Shown here: piece by piece, positions 60,702 through 64,000 of the stretch
How the letters are laid out: each line of letters begins with the position of its first letter
Position numbering within the stretch: position 1 is the first letter of the stretch
Position numbers and translations under genes: made by a program
Source of the DNA: Curvibacter sp. GWA2_63_95
GTDB lineage: Bacteria > Pseudomonadota > Gammaproteobacteria > Burkholderiales > Burkholderiaceae_C
Direction of reading: 5' to 3'
Length of the DNA: 64,000 nucleotides
Assembly (NCBI GenBank): GCA_001795455.1
Contig: MGPB01000021.1
Span: forward strand, 248,001 to 312,000
Notes under the pieces: generated by a model
Databases searched by the model: none
The model's input: only the letters and a program-made list of their open reading frames with translations
Told to the model about the DNA's origin: nothing

Positions 60702-62289
60702 AATCTTCTCCGACATTCCGTCATTTAGAACGGTCGAGTTCAATAATAATTTCTCGATTGTTCTGGGAGTTGCCAAGACCAAAGGTGAAGGCAAGAGTCA
60801 TAACCTTGGGAAGACCACGCTCATTGAGCTCGTTGACCATATATTGTTTGGCTCCCGGGATTCGGATCGAATCAAAGCAATCAAAAGCAATTTTCAGAAC
60901 CCAGTCTTTACGGTTGAGCTAAGCGTCGATAGCGAGAAACGACTGATTGTTGCGGATTACTCAAAGAAGAAAAAGGCGGCATTCCCAACTGAAATCAAGC
61001 AGGCCTATGAGTACTTCATACGATTTCAAGACGACTACAAGGATGAATTCAGAAAGGTTTCTATCAGAGGAAAAGACCTCAGTTGGAAGCCACTGCTACT
61101 GAAGCTCATGGGTTTCAACGAACGTCCTCTTGTTGAAAAGTATGAGATCGAGTCGACGATTCAGGACTACGATAAGTTCATTGAAATGGCAGCCAGTAGC
61201 GGGATGAAGCGCGAAGGCAGAACGGAGGAGATTGAGCGACTTGAAGGCCGCCGAGCAGAGTTACTTCGTGCCATCGGTGATCTCAACTTTGGCAACATAG
61301 AGGACTCAACGTCAGTACACCTCGCATCTGAAATCGATGCGCGAATCCTGGTCGCTAAGCGTGCGTTGTTTGTCCAGCGCAAGGAGTTGTCAGCGGTCAC
61401 AGAGGCTATTCGCCATACCGCTTTTGTCGAGTTTTCATCTGAGCGGATAGAGCTAATCTACGCCGACCTAAGCATCTACTTCGGCGACCAAGTAAAGCGA
61501 GATCTATCAGATGTCCAGGCATTCTTTCAGCAAGTGACCGAGAATCGCACCACCGCTTTAAGCGCAATGAAGAGAAGGTTGCTCGAACGTGTATCTTCTC
61601 TGGAGGAAGAGATTTCGAGTCTAAACGAGAAGCGTGCGCAGTACCTTCAACTGATCGTGACCCGCGGATCCATTGAGATTTACCGTCAACTTTCCACTCA
61701 ACTCGCAGAAACAGAAACTGAGCTGTCGCTTCTGAAACAGGACGTGTACAAGGAGTCAATTCAAACAGCATCTGCCGAACGCACGCTTCTGAAAACGCAG
61801 CAACTAACGCTCGCCGCCAAAGTTGCTGCAGAGATTGACGAGAATGACTCCACCTTTCGAAAAATCAAGGAGCATTATCGGCAGATCATGGCCGAAGTCA
61901 TGGACATAGACTCAGAGATCGTCATTGAGAAAAACTCAACGGGCAATCTAGACTTCAGAACGATTTCGTGGCGCGACCAAAGCCTATCGCAAGAACTTAA
62001 GGGGGAAATGGCAAAGAAGATCTCATGCGCAGCCTTTGATGTTGCGTTGCGTATTGTGAACAACAACGACTCAGGGTTCATCATTCATGACGGCGTTATT
62101 GACAATGCGGATAGGAACATCAAGAAGAAGTTCATCGAGGCGATGAAGAAGAGGTCCAACCAATTCGACTTCCAATACATCATGACTGCCATAAGTGACG
62201 ATTTGCCGGAGTCCGTTGCGGAGGACGACATCGTAATTGTCCTCAGCGATAAGTCTGAGAAAGAACTACTTCTTGGCAGGAGTTTCTAA
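60688..62289 (+). CDS. DUF2326-type SMC/Rad50-like ABC ATPase (ABC-3C)
   Basis: A 533-aa SMC-like ATPase. P-loop region SHNLGKTTLIELVDHILFG at residues about 37-55; a long coiled coil from about 180 to 420 (EIERLEGRRAELLRAIGD ... RLLERVSSLEEEISSLNEKR ...); and a C-terminal ATPase lobe with DSGFIIHDGVIDNADRN (Walker-B-like) near residue 470. This layout matches DUF2326 proteins. Such ATPases sense DNA or nucleoprotein states in bacterial conflict systems and control a linked effector. ATG 60688 is used because it lies at the family-like start MKIRKIFSD and inside the end of the middle-component gene. Confidence 0.85.
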   Translation: MKIRKIFSDIPSFRTVEFNNNFSIVLGVAKTKGEGKSHNLGKTTLIELVDHILFGSRDSDRIKAIKSNFQNPVFTVELSVDSEKRLIVADYSKKKKAAFPTEIKQAYEYFIRFQDDYKDEFRKVSIRGKDLSWKPLLLKLMGFNERPLVEKYEIESTIQDYDKFIEMAASSGMKREGRTEEIERLEGRRAELLRAIGDLNFGNIEDSTSVHLASEIDARILVAKRALFVQRKELSAVTEAIRHTAFVEFSSERIELIYADLSIYFGDQVKRDLSDVQAFFQQVTENRTTALSAMKRRLLERVSSLEEEISSLNEKRAQYLQLIVTRGSIEIYRQLSTQLAETETELSLLKQDVYKESIQTASAERTLLKTQQLTLAAKVAAEIDENDSTFRKIKEHYRQIMAEVMDIDSEIVIEKNSTGNLDFRTISWRDQSLSQELKGEMAKKISCAAFDVALRIVNNNDSGFIIHDGVIDNADRNIKKKFIEAMKKRSNQFDFQYIMTAISDDLPESVAEDDIVIVLSDKSEKELLLGRSF

Positions 62290-62665
62290 TCCAAGTACCA
62301 GCACCCACTGGGGGGTCAGGTAAACCCACCTCGGGTGAACTTGTAAGTTTCTGCTCCCGCCACATTTCGGCTGGTGACCGTACTCTGTTGGCAGTCCAGT
62401 CCTGAATGTCCGCTGGCCGGCCACGAATACGAGTTGCCGGAAGACTGCTTTGGGTCGACTCCTGAGACAGGTCAGGGCCACAACTTATGGAGTTCGCAGA
62501 TTAGGTTAGTGAAGCAGAAAGCGTGCGTACGGGCTAATGGAAACTTTCCGAGCGTTTTGAACGCGTCAGCAAAACCAGGGGTGATGACCAGTTCACATAT
62601 GTGACTAGAAGCCGATCAGAAACCTGGCTAGGCCGACGCTACAGGGTACTTTGCCGATCCGATGT
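62290..62665. other. Gene-free stretch after the ABC-3C-type unit
   Basis: About 375 bases without a supportable gene; the only open frame (62374-62604) has no family-like content or ribosome site. No strong terminator hairpin is seen after 62289. Phrases such as gaatgtccgct and gactgctttgggtcgac are reminiscent of low-conservation intergenic repeats in related bacteria, but I cannot verify this. Confidence 0.4.
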
Positions 62666-63358
62666 TTAATCGAAGTTCATGCCGCCAGATGAATCGAGTT
62701 CATCATATGGATTGCACTGGCGCGGAGGGGCAATTTGTTGGATAGAGGTCAGCTCGGATTGGGTCAGGAGTCGTCTTCCGATTCGATTAAAGCCAAACTC
62801 GACCTTGACAGGCACACCCCATCCGACAGGAGAGGTCGAATCCTTAGCAACGCAGATTTCCCCCTGCAAGGTGACATAAATATCTTGCGGAAGTTGCTCT
62901 CCAACATCGACGAATGCTGGCTCAACATGGTTTGCTTCGCTGAGGAGTTGCCGGAACACTTCCACAGTACCGTAAGGCCTCGAAAGCGCGTCAATCTGGT
63001 GGTGCTGACCATCGAAAAACTCGTACCTTGCCCTCCAGTAAACATTTTGAAGGTGCTGACAAATTTCCAAGTCGCCCACAACCTGCTTCTCTGAGATCTC
63101 GCTGATGAGAAGATCCCAGTGCTTTCTGTTCATCTCTATGCCAAATGTCTGAGCACGAAGCATGGCGGCTTCCGGCACCATCACAGCGTAGGCTGCCTGG
63201 CCGTCAAATGCCGAGGCATCGGACATCGAGAAAGAAGAGTAGGTCTTGTGCCCCAAAGCAGCAGCAAGTAACTGCTGAGTCTGACCTAGTGATATCTCTG
63301 GGAAAAAGGTCAACAGCTTAGCGTGTGCGACCTTGGCGCATTTTTTGAATCGTGACAT
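62666..63358 (-). CDS. Hypothetical protein (230 aa) of the accessory region
   Basis: Unrecognised protein on the opposite strand from the four-gene unit. The N-terminal 45 residues (KCAKVAHAKLLTFFPEISLG then QTQQLLAAALGHKTYSSFSM) resemble a small helical module found at the start of several plasmid and island proteins, in the form A-K-x-L ... SL-x-x-x-Q-x-x-LA-x-x-LG. The rest is a mixed alpha/beta domain with QDIYVTLQGEICVAKD and VPVKVEFGFNRIGRRLLTQ. It begins with ATG at 63358; upstream tgtgctctttgaaaagaaacg is AT-rich and may be the promoter. Confidence 0.7.
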   Translation of the reverse strand: MSRFKKCAKVAHAKLLTFFPEISLGQTQQLLAAALGHKTYSSFSMSDASAFDGQAAYAVMVPEAAMLRAQTFGIEMNRKHWDLLISEISEKQVVGDLEICQHLQNVYWRARYEFFDGQHHQIDALSRPYGTVEVFRQLLSEANHVEPAFVDVGEQLPQDIYVTLQGEICVAKDSTSPVGWGVPVKVEFGFNRIGRRLLTQSELTSIQQIAPPRQCNPYDELDSSGGMNFD

Positions 63359-63838
63359 GGTGTGCTCTTTGAAAAGAAACGAGCCTTGGACGCTTATTGG
63401 CTCGCATCAAGAATCACCGCATGGATCCAAGAAACGTTGAAATAAAGCAAACGAAAACAAACCTTCTTTAAGTCGTCCAAAACTTCGGTGAGGTAACCTT
63501 GTCATAACTTTAGCACACGGAAACCGTGAACTGAAATCACGACGGCTGTTCCTAAAAAATCTCAGTCACATATACCTTTCCTGACTGATAGCAGGGAATT
63601 GCTCCAAAGTCCCCTGGTCCAACTGTTCTCGTTCCGTCATGTCGATTCAGCACATGACATCCAGGCCTGCGTTCTGCAGGCCTGATCCTTCGCTCCATTC
63701 CCCGCTGTAGTCACACCAGACCGCTCAACACCTCGTTGAGCGGTTCTGGGCTTTGTGCCGCACTTTTCCATGCCTGTCCCTTTTGGGATGGCAGGGAGGC
63801 GTGCGTCTGTCCTTTCCTCTTTTCACGAAAGCATCCCA
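63359..63838. other. Gene-free stretch with two strong hairpins
   Basis: About 480 bases without a gene. Two perfect hairpins are present: AGGCCTGC-gttct-GCAGGCCT (63663-63683) and ACCGCTCAAC-acctc-GTTGAGCGGT (63720-63744), the second followed by a moderately T-rich stretch. They could be terminators, part of a leader RNA for the gene at 63839, or structural sites of a mobile element. Confidence 0.55.
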
Positions 63839-64000
63839 ATGTGTATTCAATGCCCTCAATGTGGTTCCACCCGAATCACCACCCGAGACCTCGGTAAAAA
63901 AGTCGGTGGCGCCACTGGTGTCATTGCAGGCGGCGTTACCGGCTGGACCAGTGCAGTTACTGGCGCCCGTATCGGTACGACCGTTGGTTTGATGGGTGGC
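63839..64000 (+). CDS. Zinc-ribbon plus glycine-rich membrane-type protein (3' end outside window)
   Basis: The first 54 residues of a protein that continues past the window. It starts MCIQCPQCGSTRITTRDLGK, in which CxxCPxC-type cysteines look like half a zinc ribbon, followed by a glycine-zipper-like stretch (VGGATGVIAGGVTGWTSAVT then GARIGTTVGLMGG), a small-residue membrane helix. Similar short proteins are found in plasmids and integrative elements. No clear ribosome site precedes the ATG. I cannot say more without the remainder. Confidence 0.65.
   Translation, partial: MCIQCPQCGSTRITTRDLGKKVGGATGVIAGGVTGWTSAVTGARIGTTVGLMGG

Noticed and set aside
62290..63838. CRISPR-like or tandem repeats in the gene-poor parts of the island
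   Set aside because: No regularly spaced repeats are visible; only isolated hairpins.

Overview
The window is a chromosomal segment of a high-GC betaproteobacterium, most likely a member of the Comamonadaceae (Rhodoferax/Polaromonas-like). Supporting signs are the cys operon with an assimilatory APS-type reductase and a DUF934 gene, a stand-alone CysB, the aerobic cob pathway, LptF/LptG divergent from pepA-holC, and small TAGC-type and GC-rich palindromic repeats of a kind I associate with that family. The species assignment is inference; no rRNA is present.

Layout. 1-8568 (+): a complete set for non-phosphorylating L-fucose breakdown to pyruvate and lactate (two SDRs, lactonase, fuconate dehydratase, FAH-type hydrolase, mutarotase) with an RbsABC-type sugar ABC transporter. 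8584-11419 (-): a four-gene cluster with a small J-domain protein and three unrecognised proteins, then tRNA-Asn. 11656-19270 (-): a ferredoxin reductase, a 7Fe ferredoxin and the sulfate assimilation genes (tauE-like, cysI, DUF934, cysH, cysD, cysN). 19423-20340 (+): an HD-GYP protein. 20437-30202: nucleoside and pseudouridine salvage (2OG oxygenase, nucleoside hydrolase, ribokinase, psuK, psuG and a BMP-type nucleoside ABC importer). 30215-41252: housekeeping genes (pseudo-receiver, mnmC, yggX, dsbB, a chemoreceptor, argA, hrpA). 41256-48375: aerobic cobalamin genes cobGHIJ-K-LEMF, with cobK reversed. 48396-57323: a PQQ-type dehydrogenase, aminotransferase, cysB, cbiX/sirB, lptG, lptF, pepA, holC. 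57405-57494 is tRNA-Ser with a strong terminator.

Beyond the tRNA-Ser gene the sequence changes character: it is visibly more AT-rich, has longer gene-poor gaps and contains unfamiliar genes. This looks like an accessory island that runs off the end of the window. It holds two probable integron-type cassette genes with one well-formed attC-like site and one half site. After them comes a tightly overlapped four-gene unit (59810-62289): a 54-aa single-span membrane protein, a helical protein, a small middle component and a DUF2326-type SMC-like ABC ATPase. This matches the plan of an ABC three-component (ABC-3C) conflict system. The C-terminus of the membrane protein and the N-terminus of the next protein share the pattern Q-x-A-x-G-x-x-N-S-Q, which resembles amyloid-type (RHIM-like) signalling motifs and suggests homotypic coupling of sensor and membrane effector.

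The second main novelty is inside hrpA: two 96-bp palindromic elements inserted in the same reading phase, with a conserved 42-bp centre and 27-bp arms that differ between copies but keep their pairing. Other non-coding structure includes a 384-bp inverted-repeat element between the chemoreceptor and argA, a dispersed TAGC-type repeat that also lies inside cysI and dsbB, a terminator/attenuator inside the nucleoside transporter operon, and a palindromic operator candidate upstream of it.
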